DNA of 64,000 bases from an uncultured Hoeflea sp. (GTDB lineage: Bacteria; Pseudomonadota; Alphaproteobacteria; Rhizobiales; Rhizobiaceae): the NCBI RefSeq assembly GCF_947501405.1, contig NZ_CANMVK010000004.1, positions 238,843-302,842 of the forward strand, in the 5' to 3' direction. Shown piece after piece: positions 17,204 to 25,952 of the stretch (position 1 is the first letter of the stretch; each line of letters begins with the position of its first letter). The notes beneath the pieces were generated by a model, which searched no databases, had not been told where the DNA came from, and worked only from the letters and a program-made list of their open reading frames with translations. The translations under genes were made by a program, and so were the position numbers.

Positions 17204-17887
17204 TCATCTCACTGGCTGCTGTCGCAGCGCCTCCAACCGGGCCTTCTGCCGGCCATCTCCATCAAAATTGCCCGGATCAAGCCAAGCCTCGAAGGCATGC
17301 TTCAGGCCGGGCCACTCCCCGTCAATCATCGAAAACCAGGCGGTGTCACGGTTCATGCCCTTGGCGACGATGTGTTGCCGGAACACGCCTTCGAATTCAA
17401 ACCCGAGACGTTTCGCCGTCACCTTGGAGGGCGCGTTGAGATTGTGGCATTTCCACTCATAGCGGCGGTAATCGAGATCCTCAAACACATGCCGCGCCAT
17501 CAGAAAATGCGCTTCGGTCGACATCGGCGTGCGCGCCATCGCCGGGCCATGGGCGACCGATCCCACTTCCACCACGCCATTGGCCGGGTCGGGCCGCATC
17601 AGCGAAGCCATGCCGACCACATCACCCGACCGCCGGCTGCGGAAGATACAGGTGACCCAGCCAAGTTCGCGGCCCGAGCGTTCGAGCCAGTCGCTCAGCT
17701 CCGGTGCGTCGGCATAGGGGCCGTTCGGAAAATAACGGATCAGCTCATTCACCGCTTCGCCCCCCAGCGCCTGCCACAGGCTGGCCTCATGAACGGCTCG
17801 GGCAAACGGTTCGATCATCACATAGCGGCCGGTCGCAGAAAATCCTTGCGGGGCGGGCCTGGCGGTCCATTGGGTCAAGTCGCGCAT
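17204..17887 (-). CDS. GNAT family N-acetyltransferase (RimJ/RimL-type)
   Basis: A 227-residue acetyltransferase of the type that modifies N-termini or small amines. Typical pieces are VVGMASLMRPDPANGVVEVGSV, the acetyl-CoA loop replaced by MARTPMSTEAHFLMARHVFEDL, and YEWKCHNLNAPSKVTAKRLGFEFEGVFRQ, the family's C-terminal signature. An in-frame ATG at 17926 would add 13 residues. Its start faces the divergent aminotransferase gene. The substrate is unknown. Confidence 0.82.
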   Translation of the reverse strand: MRDLTQWTARPAPQGFSATGRYVMIEPFARAVHEASLWQALGGEAVNELIRYFPNGPYADAPELSDWLERSGRELGWVTCIFRSRRSGDVVGMASLMRPDPANGVVEVGSVAHGPAMARTPMSTEAHFLMARHVFEDLDYRRYEWKCHNLNAPSKVTAKRLGFEFEGVFRQHIVAKGMNRDTAWFSMIDGEWPGLKHAFEAWLDPGNFDGDGRQKARLEALRQQPVR

Positions 17888-17971
17888 AATACTGCCTGAA
17901 TTGAATTTCGCGCCGGGATAGGACATGACTTGAGGTCACAAGACAACCACCCCGGACAGGAAAATGCTCTT

Positions 17972-19150
17972 ATGATACAGCCCGTCGCAGCCTTTGAACG
18001 GATTGGTGAGGAAAACGCCTTCGCCGTTCTCGCCCGCGCCACAGAACTCGCAGCGCAAGGCCGCGACATTTTAAATCTCGGCATTGGCCAGCCGGACTTC
18101 AAAACGCCCAAACATATCGTCGAGGCCGCGGTCCGGGCGCTGCGCGACGGCCATCATGGCTATACGCCGGCAAACGGATTGATCCAGACCCGTGAAGCGG
18201 TGTGCCGCCGCACCCTTTCGATGACCGGTGCCGAGGTCTCGCCAGACAACGTGATGATCATGCCGGGCGGCAAACCGACCATGTATGCGGCGATCCGCAT
18301 GCTCGGCGAACCCGGCGCCGACATCCTCTATCCCGATCCGGGATTTCCGATCTACCGCTCGATGATTGAACATGTGGGCGCACGGCCGGTTCCCGTACCG
18401 ATGCGCGAGGAAAACGGCTTCGCCTTCTCGGCCGAGGAGACACTGTCGCTGATCACCCCACAAACCCGGCTGCTCATTCTCAATTCGCCCGCCAACCCGA
18501 CCGGCGGCGTGACGCCGAAAGCAGAAATCGACAAGCTGGTCGCGGGCCTGGTGGCGCATCCGCATGTGGCCGTTCTTTCAGACGAAATCTATGACGTCAT
18601 GACCTATGACGGCGAGGCCCACACCTCGCTTCTGACCTACCCGGACATTCGCGACCGGCTGATCGTGCTCAATGGCTGGTCAAAGACCTGGGCCATGACC
18701 GGTTGGCGCATGGGCTGGTCGATCTGGCCCGACAATCTGATCGGCTATGTACGCAAGCTTGCGGTCAATTGCTGGTCCTGCGTTAACGCTCCATCGCAAT
18801 TCGCCGGCATCGCCGCCATCGATGGCCCGCAGGGTGCGGTCGAAGACATGCTCGAAGCCTTCGACCGCCGCCGCAAGCTGGTGACCGGTCTGCTCAACGA
18901 AGTGCCGGGCGTCTCCTGCATCCTGCCCAAGGGCGCATTCTACGCCTTTCCCAACATCTCCCGGACCGGCTGGAAAGCCAAGCCGCTCGCCAGCGCGCTC
19001 CTGGAAAAGGCCGGAGTGGCACTGATCGGCGGACCGGATTTCGGCATTCTCGGAGAAGGCTATATCCGCGTCTCCTGCGCCAATTCCGATGACAACATCG
19101 AACAGGCAATCGGGCGAATGGCCGAGTTTTTGGACGGGAACGCTGTCTGA
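17972..19150 (+). CDS. Class I/II PLP-dependent aminotransferase
   Basis: A 392-residue fold type I aminotransferase of the aspartate aminotransferase superfamily. Visible signatures are LNLGIGQPDF, NSPANPTGG, LSDEIYDVM and GWSKTWAMTGWRMGW, where the Lys forms the internal aldimine, and a C-terminal Arg in YIRVSCANS for the substrate carboxylate. The ATG at 17972 follows a weak AGGAAA. A stem of 8 bp lies 20 bases after the stop. The amino donor is not determined by sequence alone. Confidence 0.88.
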   Translation: MIQPVAAFERIGEENAFAVLARATELAAQGRDILNLGIGQPDFKTPKHIVEAAVRALRDGHHGYTPANGLIQTREAVCRRTLSMTGAEVSPDNVMIMPGGKPTMYAAIRMLGEPGADILYPDPGFPIYRSMIEHVGARPVPVPMREENGFAFSAEETLSLITPQTRLLILNSPANPTGGVTPKAEIDKLVAGLVAHPHVAVLSDEIYDVMTYDGEAHTSLLTYPDIRDRLIVLNGWSKTWAMTGWRMGWSIWPDNLIGYVRKLAVNCWSCVNAPSQFAGIAAIDGPQGAVEDMLEAFDRRRKLVTGLLNEVPGVSCILPKGAFYAFPNISRTGWKAKPLASALLEKAGVALIGGPDFGILGEGYIRVSCANSDDNIEQAIGRMAEFLDGNAV

Positions 19151-19170
19151 AGAGGCGCTTGAAACGGTCA

Positions 19171-19190
19171 AGGGCGGCTTTCGCCGCCCT
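19171..19190 (+). terminator. Hairpin after the aminotransferase gene
   Basis: AGGGCGGC (19171-19178), loop TTTC, GCCGCCCT (19183-19190) form a perfect 8-bp GC-rich stem 20 bases after the stop codon. No T run follows, so termination may be weak or assisted. Confidence 0.5.
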
Positions 19191-19365
19191 ATCCGTCATG
19201 CCGTTCTTGGGAGGAGTGGAGAGGCATGTCAGAACTTCACGATGCTCCCAAATCGTTAATTGCCGGTTAACGCTGTGGTATGGGCCGGCACTGTCGGGAT
19301 TTTCGCAAAGAAAACAGGACACGGTTGTTTCGCGAAACTAAGTAATCGCTCCGCGATGCCCATCT

Positions 19366-19992
19366 TCAGCCAAGTCGAGCGTTCAGCACTTTCAGACTGG
19401 CATAACCAAATGCGATCGCAAACGCACCCTCGAACCAGCGCCTCATTCGCAGATAGACGGCAACAACTTTCGGGCCGGAAAACAACAAGGCGTAGAACAA
19501 AAAGACGATAAGGCTCATCGCGCCGACCACAAGGACGACGGACGCAATCTGCCATGGTGCGGCGTCCGCCGGAACACCGACAGAATACAGCGCGCCGAAG
19601 AAGATGATCGCCTTTGGATTCGTCAGGTGCATGGCCAGACCCTTGCCGAAGGCAACCCGGCGGCTCGCGGCATTGACCGGCTGCAGCATCGAATTGGCCG
19701 GCGTCAGTGCGCTGCGGGCGCTCCTGAAAGCCAGATACATCAGATAGGCCGCGCCGAGATAGCGAAGCAACTCGAACACCCAGGCATTAGCGTGCATGAC
19801 AGCACCAAGTCCGAGTGCCGCGGCACTCGACCAGGCCCAAGATCCCGTAACAATCCCGGCAGCGAGCGACAGCGCCTGCCTGCGTCCATGCGCCATCGCT
19901 GTTCCGGCGATCGCAAGCGTCGACGGGCCGGGGCTTGCGGTCGCCAGAAACGCCGCGGTGAGGATCAGCGGCAAATTGATCGGATCAATCAT
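19366..19992 (-). CDS. LysE family translocator
   Basis: A 208-residue inner-membrane exporter with about six helices. The family's opening motif is present (ATASPGPSTLAIAGTAMAHGRRQALSLAAGIVTGSW), as are NPKAIIFFGALY and the C-terminal helix pair. RhtB/LysE proteins export amino acids or homoserine-like compounds. It diverges from the membrane-anchored AraC gene at 20211 across 218 bases, so that regulator is a candidate controller. The substrate is unknown. Confidence 0.88.
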   Translation of the reverse strand: MIDPINLPLILTAAFLATASPGPSTLAIAGTAMAHGRRQALSLAAGIVTGSWAWSSAAALGLGAVMHANAWVFELLRYLGAAYLMYLAFRSARSALTPANSMLQPVNAASRRVAFGKGLAMHLTNPKAIIFFGALYSVGVPADAAPWQIASVVLVVGAMSLIVFLFYALLFSGPKVVAVYLRMRRWFEGAFAIAFGYASLKVLNARLG

Positions 19993-20210
19993 GGCCGCTT
20001 ACTCTGGCACCCGGAGTGGCACGCAACAACCCTGCCCACCATGACATTATCTGAAGCCGCCATCACCGAAAGTGATGCCAGCCTGAGCGCCTGAACGATA
20101 GGATGACACGTTGTTTCATCTTCCAACCCGGGTTAGGGAGATGAACAGGCATATCGTCCCCGCACCTGGATTGTTGCGGCGAACCAATTCATCTGCCGTG
20201 GATATCAATC

Positions 20211-21242
20211 ATGGTCGAATTCCCACTCCCTTGGCTGGTGAGCATTCTGGCGGTGATTGCCGGCGTTGCACTGGTGGGCAACAGCAGAATTCCGCCATAT
20301 GTCCGCGGGTTCTTTTGTCTCTTCCTAGCATCCCTTGCCACAATTGGCGTCTTGGTCGGACTCCGGCTGTCTTACGCAATGGCATGGCTCACCCATGTGC
20401 AGCCCTTGGTCGCCCTGGTCATTGGCCCATCCGCCTATATGGGATTTCTGGCGCTGACGCAGGAGAGCGCCCAGTCCCTGCCGAAGCCGTTGGCGAGGAA
20501 TGCCGCTGCCATGGTTCTGGCGCAGTTTGCGATCGCAGCGCTGGTTCCGGCGTCTGCCGATGTCATAATCCTCGGATTCAATATTATCTACATGGTGCGG
20601 ATTGCGGGGTTTCTGAGCAGGGACCCTGATGAATTCGTCCATGTCGCTGATGGAGCAATGCCAGTCATGCGGTCGGCATTGCTGGCCACGGTCGCACTGC
20701 TGGGGCTGATGGCAGCCAGCGATGCATTGATTGTGGCGGCAGTGCTGTTCGCCGGTGATGGCCGCATCCTGCAATTTCTTTCTGGCGCCGCAGGTGTATT
20801 TACCGCCTTCGTTGTTCTCGTCGCCCTGGTTTTGGCGCCGCAGGTGTTGCGCGCTCCAACGACCGGCATTGCCCCATCACCCCGGCAACCGGAACCGTCG
20901 GAGAATGACCGCCGGCTGCTTGCCGCCCTGGATGCGATGATGGACGAAACACGATTGTTTTCCGACAATAATCTGACGCTGGTCCGGGTCGCCCGCCGAC
21001 TGGGTGTTCCATCCCGCCTCGTTTCAAATGCCGTCAACCGGTGCACCGGAGACAATTTCTCCCGCTACATGAACGGTTTTCGCATCCGCCACACCCAGAA
21101 ACTGCTCCGCAGTACCGATCTCCCGGTTACTGAAATCATGCTGGAAGCAGGATTTGTCAGCAAATCCAGCTTCAATAGCGAGTTCCGCCGTATCGTGGGT
21201 CTCACTCCGTCACAGTACCGTACCCGAGAGCGCCACATCTAA
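20211..21242 (+). CDS. Membrane-anchored AraC family regulator
   Basis: A 343-residue protein with six to seven hydrophobic helices in residues 5-215 (LVSILAVIAGVALVG, LLATVALLGLMAASDALIVAAVLF, AFVVLVALVLAP) and a C-terminal AraC domain (LTLVRVARRLGVPSRLVSNAVNRCTG and VTEIMLEAGFVSKSSFNSEFRRIVGLTPSQYR). The layout matches the protein at 8816-9883. It diverges from the LysE gene and its end overlaps the convergent exported protein by 4 bases. It is probably a membrane sensor-regulator. Confidence 0.82.
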   Translation: MVEFPLPWLVSILAVIAGVALVGNSRIPPYVRGFFCLFLASLATIGVLVGLRLSYAMAWLTHVQPLVALVIGPSAYMGFLALTQESAQSLPKPLARNAAAMVLAQFAIAALVPASADVIILGFNIIYMVRIAGFLSRDPDEFVHVADGAMPVMRSALLATVALLGLMAASDALIVAAVLFAGDGRILQFLSGAAGVFTAFVVLVALVLAPQVLRAPTTGIAPSPRQPEPSENDRRLLAALDAMMDETRLFSDNNLTLVRVARRLGVPSRLVSNAVNRCTGDNFSRYMNGFRIRHTQKLLRSTDLPVTEIMLEAGFVSKSSFNSEFRRIVGLTPSQYRTRERHI

Positions 21243-21796
21243 CGTGTTGAACAAGAGATGCGGCCGGGAGTGGCGCCGAAAATGTCCGACACCAGCGATG
21301 TGCCGGGATTGAGGACAAAACCGTGTCCTGCGGTCAGGCCTTCCTGAATGGAAATATCATGTTGAGGGGAATCCCCCACACGGAAATGATCACTGACGAC
21401 ATCTTCGCCCGCGATCAACGCCCAGGCTAAGCTGGCGCTGTTGATGTTCAGGCGTATTGTTCTCGCCTGGGCGGTTGAGATGCTGTCCCCGCCAAAGTCA
21501 CCGGCTACAAACCGCAATGGCACGCTGAGGCAATCAGCACCGCCGGGATTTCGTAACAGCGCAACCCCGCTCCCGGCAATTCCGCGCAATTGCAAAAGAG
21601 AGGCTTCGCGGGCGTCTTCAACAATGACGATCCCGAATGCGCCCGCCGGGATTTCCTGCCCCTGTGAGGTCCGCAATACCGCATCAAGCGATGGACCGCC
21701 TTCGCTTTGAGCGTTCGTGATCATCGAAGCCCCAAGAGCGCAAAGGGCGACCAGAAAGGTGTAGGCGTACAGGATCGGTTTCTTGTTTGCAGGCAT
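21239..21796 (-). CDS. Exported protein of unknown function
   Basis: A 185-residue protein with N-terminal signal PILYAYTFLVALCALGASMITNAQS. The mature part of about 155 residues is beta-rich with two Cys (GADCLSV and GRISCSTR) that may pair, and has no obvious catalytic motif. It converges with the AraC gene, sharing 4 bases at the stops. No family is recognised; a secreted or periplasmic role is likely. Confidence 0.65.
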   Translation of the reverse strand: MPANKKPILYAYTFLVALCALGASMITNAQSEGGPSLDAVLRTSQGQEIPAGAFGIVIVEDAREASLLQLRGIAGSGVALLRNPGGADCLSVPLRFVAGDFGGDSISTAQARTIRLNINSASLAWALIAGEDVVSDHFRVGDSPQHDISIQEGLTAGHGFVLNPGTSLVSDIFGATPGRISCSTR

Positions 21797-21982
21797 GGTA
21801 AAATCCTATGATGTGATCTCGACTGAGCGGCAGACATGCCGCCGCAGACGATTGCATCTGCCGGATCTTCCCTCTTCCAAGAGCCCGAAAGCACGTTCGA
21901 GTACGTTCGAAATCGCAATCCAGAACCCCGCCGCGGAGCATGGATCCGCTATCCCGCTGGGGCTATGGACGGCGCCAAATGG

Positions 21983-22008
21983 AAACGGGGCGCTTTTGCG
22001 CCCCGTTT
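21983..22008 (-). terminator. Terminator of the TRAP operon
   Basis: A perfect 11-bp stem with a 4-nt loop (AAACGGGGCGC, TTTT, GCGCCCCGTTT) lies 26 bases past the dctM stop on the minus strand. The arm ends in GTTT and is followed by CCATTT, a weak U tract. It is well placed to end the leftward dctPQM transcript. Confidence 0.75.
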
Positions 22009-22033
22009 CATGTTCAAAACTCTGTTGGGATAG

Positions 22034-23650
22034 CTATCGCGTGACGATCTCCGGTCCCATCAGGCTATAAGGCAGCCAGGTCGACAACGCCGGCACATAG
22101 GTGACCAGGATCAGGAAGGCGAACAACACCGCCACGAAGGGCAGTGCGGCGCGTACGACCTGCACCAGGCTCATGCCGGTGATGCCGGAGGTGACGAACA
22201 GGTTGAGCCCGATCGGCGGAGTGATCATGCCGATCTCCATATTCACCACCATGATGATGCCCAGATGTACCGGATCGACGCCCAACTCCATGGCGATCGG
22301 GAACACCACCGGCGCCACGATCAGAAGCAGGCCTGACGGCTCCATGAACTGACCGCCAATCAGCAGCAGGATGTTGACCGCGATCAGGAAGGTAAACCAG
22401 GTGAACCCGTAGCCGAGCATCAGTTCGGTAATGGCATCCGGAATTCGCTCGGACGTCAGCACATGCGCAAACAGCAGCGCGTTGACGATGATGAACATCA
22501 GCATGATGGTGGTCTTGGAGGCGTCCACCATCACCTTGCGGGTGTCTTCGTTAAAGAACGCCCGGCCGAAATTCCCGCCCATCAGCTTGAGATTGCGGCC
22601 CCAGATCGGCAGGCCCGCAAGCAGCGCCGACGGCACGCCGATCAGTCCCTTGTCACCACGCCAGGCGGTGTAGGCCACCATAATCGCCACCGCAATTGCA
22701 AGGCCGAGATTGGACCGGCCGGCGAATGTGATGGTGTCTGAATCGGCAGTGGCGAAAAACGACAGGATCATCCACACGAAGTAAAACGCCAGCGCATAGA
22801 CGATGCCGGAAAAGCCGGCCCGGCTTGAGCGCGTATCCGTGTCATCGGTCCAGCCGATCCCCGCCATCGGTCCCATGTCGCGATAGATGAAGATCGCGAT
22901 GAAGAACGAGTAGACTGCCGCCACTGCGGCCGCTTCGGTGGGCGTAAACACGCCGCCATAGATGCCGCCAATGATGATGATGATCAGGAACAGACCCCAG
23001 CCGGCTTCCTTGCCGCCCTCAAGGATCTCGGTAAAGCCGCGCCACGGCTCGGCCGGCAGGCCCTTGATCCGAGCCACCACATAGATCGCCAGCATCAGCA
23101 TCAGACCGGCGACGGCACCCGGAATCACACCGGCCAGGAACATGCGTCCAACCGAAACGTCGGTGGCGGCCGAATAGACCACCATGACGATCGACGGTGG
23201 AATCAGAATGCCCAGCGTGCCGGCATTGGCGATGATACCGGCGGCGAACTCCTTGGAGTAGCCGACCTGGCGCATGCCGGCGATGGCGATGGTGCCGATC
23301 GCCACTACCGTGGCCGGCGAAGAGCCCGACAGTGCTGCAAACAGCATACAGGCAAGCACGCTGGCCATCGCTAGACCGCCGCGGAAGTGCCCGACCGTGG
23401 CGATGGCAAAACGGATAATGCGCTTGGCCACACCACCGGTCGACATGAAGGCCGAGGCCAGCACGAAGAACGGAATGGCAAGAAGCGTGTAGTTCTGCGA
23501 CGCGGTAAATAACTGGATCGCCACCGACGACATCGAATCATTGGAGAAGAACGCGATCAGCAGGATCGACGAAAGCCCCAGCGACACAGCCACCGGCACG
23601 CCGACAAACAACAGCCCGAGAACGAGAATGAACAGGATTGCGGTTTCCAT
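22034..23650 (-). CDS. dctM: TRAP transporter large permease (DctM)
   Basis: A 538-residue inner-membrane subunit that carries out sodium-coupled substrate transport with DctQ and the periplasmic DctP. Typical blocks are SGSSPATVVAIGTIAIAGM, NAGTLGILIPPSIVMVVYSAATDVSVG and GMITPPIGLNLFVTSGI. Usual DctM proteins have about 425-450 residues; here about 100 extra residues at roughly 260-365, including two more hydrophobic helices, split the conserved halves. The gene starts 6 bases after dctQ ends, so they are cotranscribed. Confidence 0.92.
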   Translation of the reverse strand: METAILFILVLGLLFVGVPVAVSLGLSSILLIAFFSNDSMSSVAIQLFTASQNYTLLAIPFFVLASAFMSTGGVAKRIIRFAIATVGHFRGGLAMASVLACMLFAALSGSSPATVVAIGTIAIAGMRQVGYSKEFAAGIIANAGTLGILIPPSIVMVVYSAATDVSVGRMFLAGVIPGAVAGLMLMLAIYVVARIKGLPAEPWRGFTEILEGGKEAGWGLFLIIIIIGGIYGGVFTPTEAAAVAAVYSFFIAIFIYRDMGPMAGIGWTDDTDTRSSRAGFSGIVYALAFYFVWMILSFFATADSDTITFAGRSNLGLAIAVAIMVAYTAWRGDKGLIGVPSALLAGLPIWGRNLKLMGGNFGRAFFNEDTRKVMVDASKTTIMLMFIIVNALLFAHVLTSERIPDAITELMLGYGFTWFTFLIAVNILLLIGGQFMEPSGLLLIVAPVVFPIAMELGVDPVHLGIIMVVNMEIGMITPPIGLNLFVTSGITGMSLVQVVRAALPFVAVLFAFLILVTYVPALSTWLPYSLMGPEIVTR

Positions 23651-23656
23651 GGCGGG

Positions 23657-24337
23657 TCAGTCCTTCAAGATGTCGCGATTTTCGGCAACCAGATCTTCCG
23701 CCTCGTGCCCGGCAATGATCAATTCGCGGTCACCGCGCCAGATGGCGACCATCGCCTGCAGCGCCCGGAAGCCGAACAGACCGAGCCCGATCGGCAGGAT
23801 CAGATAGGCAATCCAGCGCTGAACCCGCTCCTTGAGACCGAACGTGTCCTGCATCCATTCGGGATAACGCAGGTCATCAAGACCGATGCCGACCTGATAC
23901 ATCTTCGACCAGTACTCCATCGCTCCGCCGCGGGTATCGACGCCAAACACGCCGAGCCAGGCCGAGTTGATCAGGATCGCGGCATAGAGAAAGGCGCAAA
24001 CCGCGCCGAAGATCGCAAAGAACTTGAACACCGGCTTCGGAAACAGCCGCAGCAGGGCGTCGACGCCCAGATGCATGCCCTTGTGAAGGCCGTAGCTCAT
24101 GCCGAACAGGATCATCCAGGCAAACAGGATGCGGGTGAACTCGAGCGCACCCGACCAGCCACTGTTGAACCCGTAACGAGCCACCACCTGCGAGAACGAG
24201 ACCAGCGTGATGAGGGCGAGAATGACCGCAAGCGCGGTTTCCTCAAACCGCGTTACCGCGTCGGGATTGCGCCGTTCCGCAAGCCAGAACAGCGCGATGA
24301 CCGCCCCCATGATCAGATAAGGAAGAAAGACTGTCAT
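23657..24337 (-). CDS. dctQ: TRAP transporter small permease (DctQ)
   Basis: A 226-residue membrane protein with four helices, the standard DctQ layout: an N-terminal pair (VFLPYLIMGAVIALFW, ALAVILALITLVSFSQVVARYGF), the conserved WSGALEFTRILFAWMILFGMSYGLHKG, and a C-terminal pair separated by a longer loop (about residues 140-185) than usual. A GGGGGT site precedes the ATG at 24337. A gap of 261 bases separates it from dctP; no clear attenuator is visible in it. Confidence 0.9.
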   Translation of the reverse strand: MTVFLPYLIMGAVIALFWLAERRNPDAVTRFEETALAVILALITLVSFSQVVARYGFNSGWSGALEFTRILFAWMILFGMSYGLHKGMHLGVDALLRLFPKPVFKFFAIFGAVCAFLYAAILINSAWLGVFGVDTRGGAMEYWSKMYQVGIGLDDLRYPEWMQDTFGLKERVQRWIAYLILPIGLGLFGFRALQAMVAIWRGDRELIIAGHEAEDLVAENRDILKD

Positions 24338-24598
24338 GCGACCCCCAATTGCCGGCTGTGCGGAAGGCGCCGGTCGAGGCCGGCACAGGCGCATCCGCGC
24401 GCGTCAAAAATGCGATTGAATTTTCTGCGGCGGACGCGCCCAACCGGCGCATCGCCATTCGCCCCGCGGCGCGTCCCCTTGGCGGACCCGGAGACACCAT
24501 CCCCGGCCCCGCCTTGTTTCAATCCACTGGTTTACCAGCGGACCGGTTCGGACCGGCAGCGATCACGCTAACAAGCCCTGGCCGGTCCACGCGGCAAA

Positions 24599-25603
24599 TC
24601 AGTTGGTCGCGTTGGAAGCTTCCGCGGCGGAAATCAGGTCAGCCCCGATGTCTTCCTCGAACTTGCTCCACACCGGCTTCATCACATCGACCCAGGCCTG
24701 GCGCTGCTCAGTGGTGAGCTCGCGGATTTCACCACCGGCATTGATGATGTTTTCGCGGTTGCCCGCTTCCTTGGCAGCCACCGAGGCATTGGCTTCCGTC
24801 GTGACTTCCTCGACGATGGTCAGGAACTGCCCGCGGACTTCGTCATCCAGGCTGTTGAGCCATTCGGTCGACGTCACCAGCAGATAGGCCAGTAGCTGGT
24901 GGTTGGTTTCGGTAATGCCGTCCTGCACTTCGAAGAACTTCTGGGTATAGATGTTCGACCAGGTGTTTTCCTGACCGTCGACAACGCCGGTCTGCAGTGC
25001 GCCGTAGACTTCCTTGAAGGCAAGCTTCTGGGCGGATCCGCCCATCGCCTCGATCATCGCCACGGCGACGTCGGAAGTCTGCACGCGGAACTTCAAACCA
25101 TCGGCGTCGCTCGGCAGGTTAAGCGGCTTGTTGGCGGAAAACTGCTTCAGCCCCGACGACCAGTAACCAAGACCGGTGTAGCCCACATCCTGCATCACGG
25201 TGAGCAGTTGCTTGCCGTCTTCGGATGTGGTGAAGGCATCGACGGCCTTCAGGCTGGAGAACAGGAAGGGCAGGTCGAACAGGCGGTACTTGAGTGTGTA
25301 GGCCTCGAATTTGGAGAGCGACGGCGCGGCAAGCTGAACATCGCCGAGCAGCAGTGCTTCAAGCACCTTGTCGTCATCAAACAGCGTTGAGTTGGCGAAC
25401 ACTTCCATGCAGGCCTTGCCGTTCATTTCCTCGTTGACGCGATTGGCGAGCAATGTTGCGGCATCGCCCTTGGGATGGCCGGTGGCCGCTACCACGTGGC
25501 TGAACTTGATGACCATCTCGCCATCGTCGCAATTGGCCGACGCTGCATTGGCGCTGAGCATGAGAGCTGCGGCGGAAACCGCGCCGAGAAGAATTTTTTT
25601 CAT
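24599..25603 (-). CDS. dctP: TRAP transporter substrate-binding protein (DctP)
   Basis: A 334-residue periplasmic binding protein. Signal peptide KKILLGAVSAAALMLSANAASA is followed by IKFSHVVAATGHPKGDAA; FRVQTSDV supplies the carboxylate-binding Arg and GQENTWSN the conserved Asn, both diagnostic of DctP proteins for organic acids. GGAGG precedes the ATG at 25603. The gene is first in the operon, about 125 bases downstream of a sigma-54 promoter and next to dctBD, so C4-dicarboxylates are the best substrate guess. Confidence 0.92.
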   Translation of the reverse strand: MKKILLGAVSAAALMLSANAASANCDDGEMVIKFSHVVAATGHPKGDAATLLANRVNEEMNGKACMEVFANSTLFDDDKVLEALLLGDVQLAAPSLSKFEAYTLKYRLFDLPFLFSSLKAVDAFTTSEDGKQLLTVMQDVGYTGLGYWSSGLKQFSANKPLNLPSDADGLKFRVQTSDVAVAMIEAMGGSAQKLAFKEVYGALQTGVVDGQENTWSNIYTQKFFEVQDGITETNHQLLAYLLVTSTEWLNSLDDEVRGQFLTIVEEVTTEANASVAAKEAGNRENIINAGGEIRELTTEQRQAWVDVMKPVWSKFEEDIGADLISAAEASNATN

Positions 25604-25739
25604 AAGGATGTCCTCCACTGGGGCAAAGCCCGAATACGTTTCATGAAGCGGGGACAAGGAGGAACCTGGATGAACCGCGCCGCTATGGACGCCCCCTCCT
25701 GGCGATGACCTCCCGTCCATCGCGTTCGAATGGATTGGT

Positions 25740-25756
25740 AAGCAACCCCCATGCCA
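25740..25756 (-). promoter_or_regulatory. Sigma-54 promoter of dctPQM
   Basis: On the minus strand TGGCAT-N5-TTGCTT (25756 down to 25740) matches the sigma-54 -24/-12 consensus TGGCAC-N5-TTGCA/T in all key bases except the last of the first element. Transcription would begin near 25730, leaving a leader of about 127 bases before dctP. Confidence 0.85.
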
Positions 25757-25837
25757 GTTTGCCTACAAGCCCGGAAACCCCGATTTTAAGGCCACTTTTC
25801 TCAGAAAAACTCTGCGGCGGCGAACCAGACAGGTGTC

Positions 25838-25859
25838 GATGGGCACCAAACGACCCATC
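25838..25859. promoter_or_regulatory. DctD upstream activator site, proximal
   Basis: Inverted repeat GATGGG-N10-CCCATC, about 90 bases upstream of the sigma-54 promoter, between dctD and dctP. It forms a pair with the site at 25872 and shares its ATGGG/CCCAT arms. Confidence 0.65.
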
Positions 25860-25871
25860 TACGCATGGCGA

Positions 25872-25891
25872 ATGGGTGGACGACGACCCAT
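25872..25891. promoter_or_regulatory. DctD upstream activator site, distal
   Basis: Inverted repeat ATGGGT-N8-ACCCAT. Its centre is 33 bp, three helical turns, from the centre of the proximal site, which suits cooperative binding of two activator dimers on one face of the DNA, as in dctA promoters. Confidence 0.65.
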
Positions 25892-25952
25892 CATCGCCTG
25901 GCATCAGAGGAAAACGCGTCAGATAACCCCTCTCGCCAAGCGGCATATGCGA

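Noticed and set aside
19976-19990. TTGAT-CGG-ATCAA as an FNR box
   Set aside because: Spacing between half sites is 3 instead of 4 and the sequence is inside the lysE coding region.
24338-24598. Attenuator between dctP and dctQ
   Set aside because: Only short stems such as CTGGT/ACCAG are present, with no T run; the 261-base gap is noted but not interpreted.
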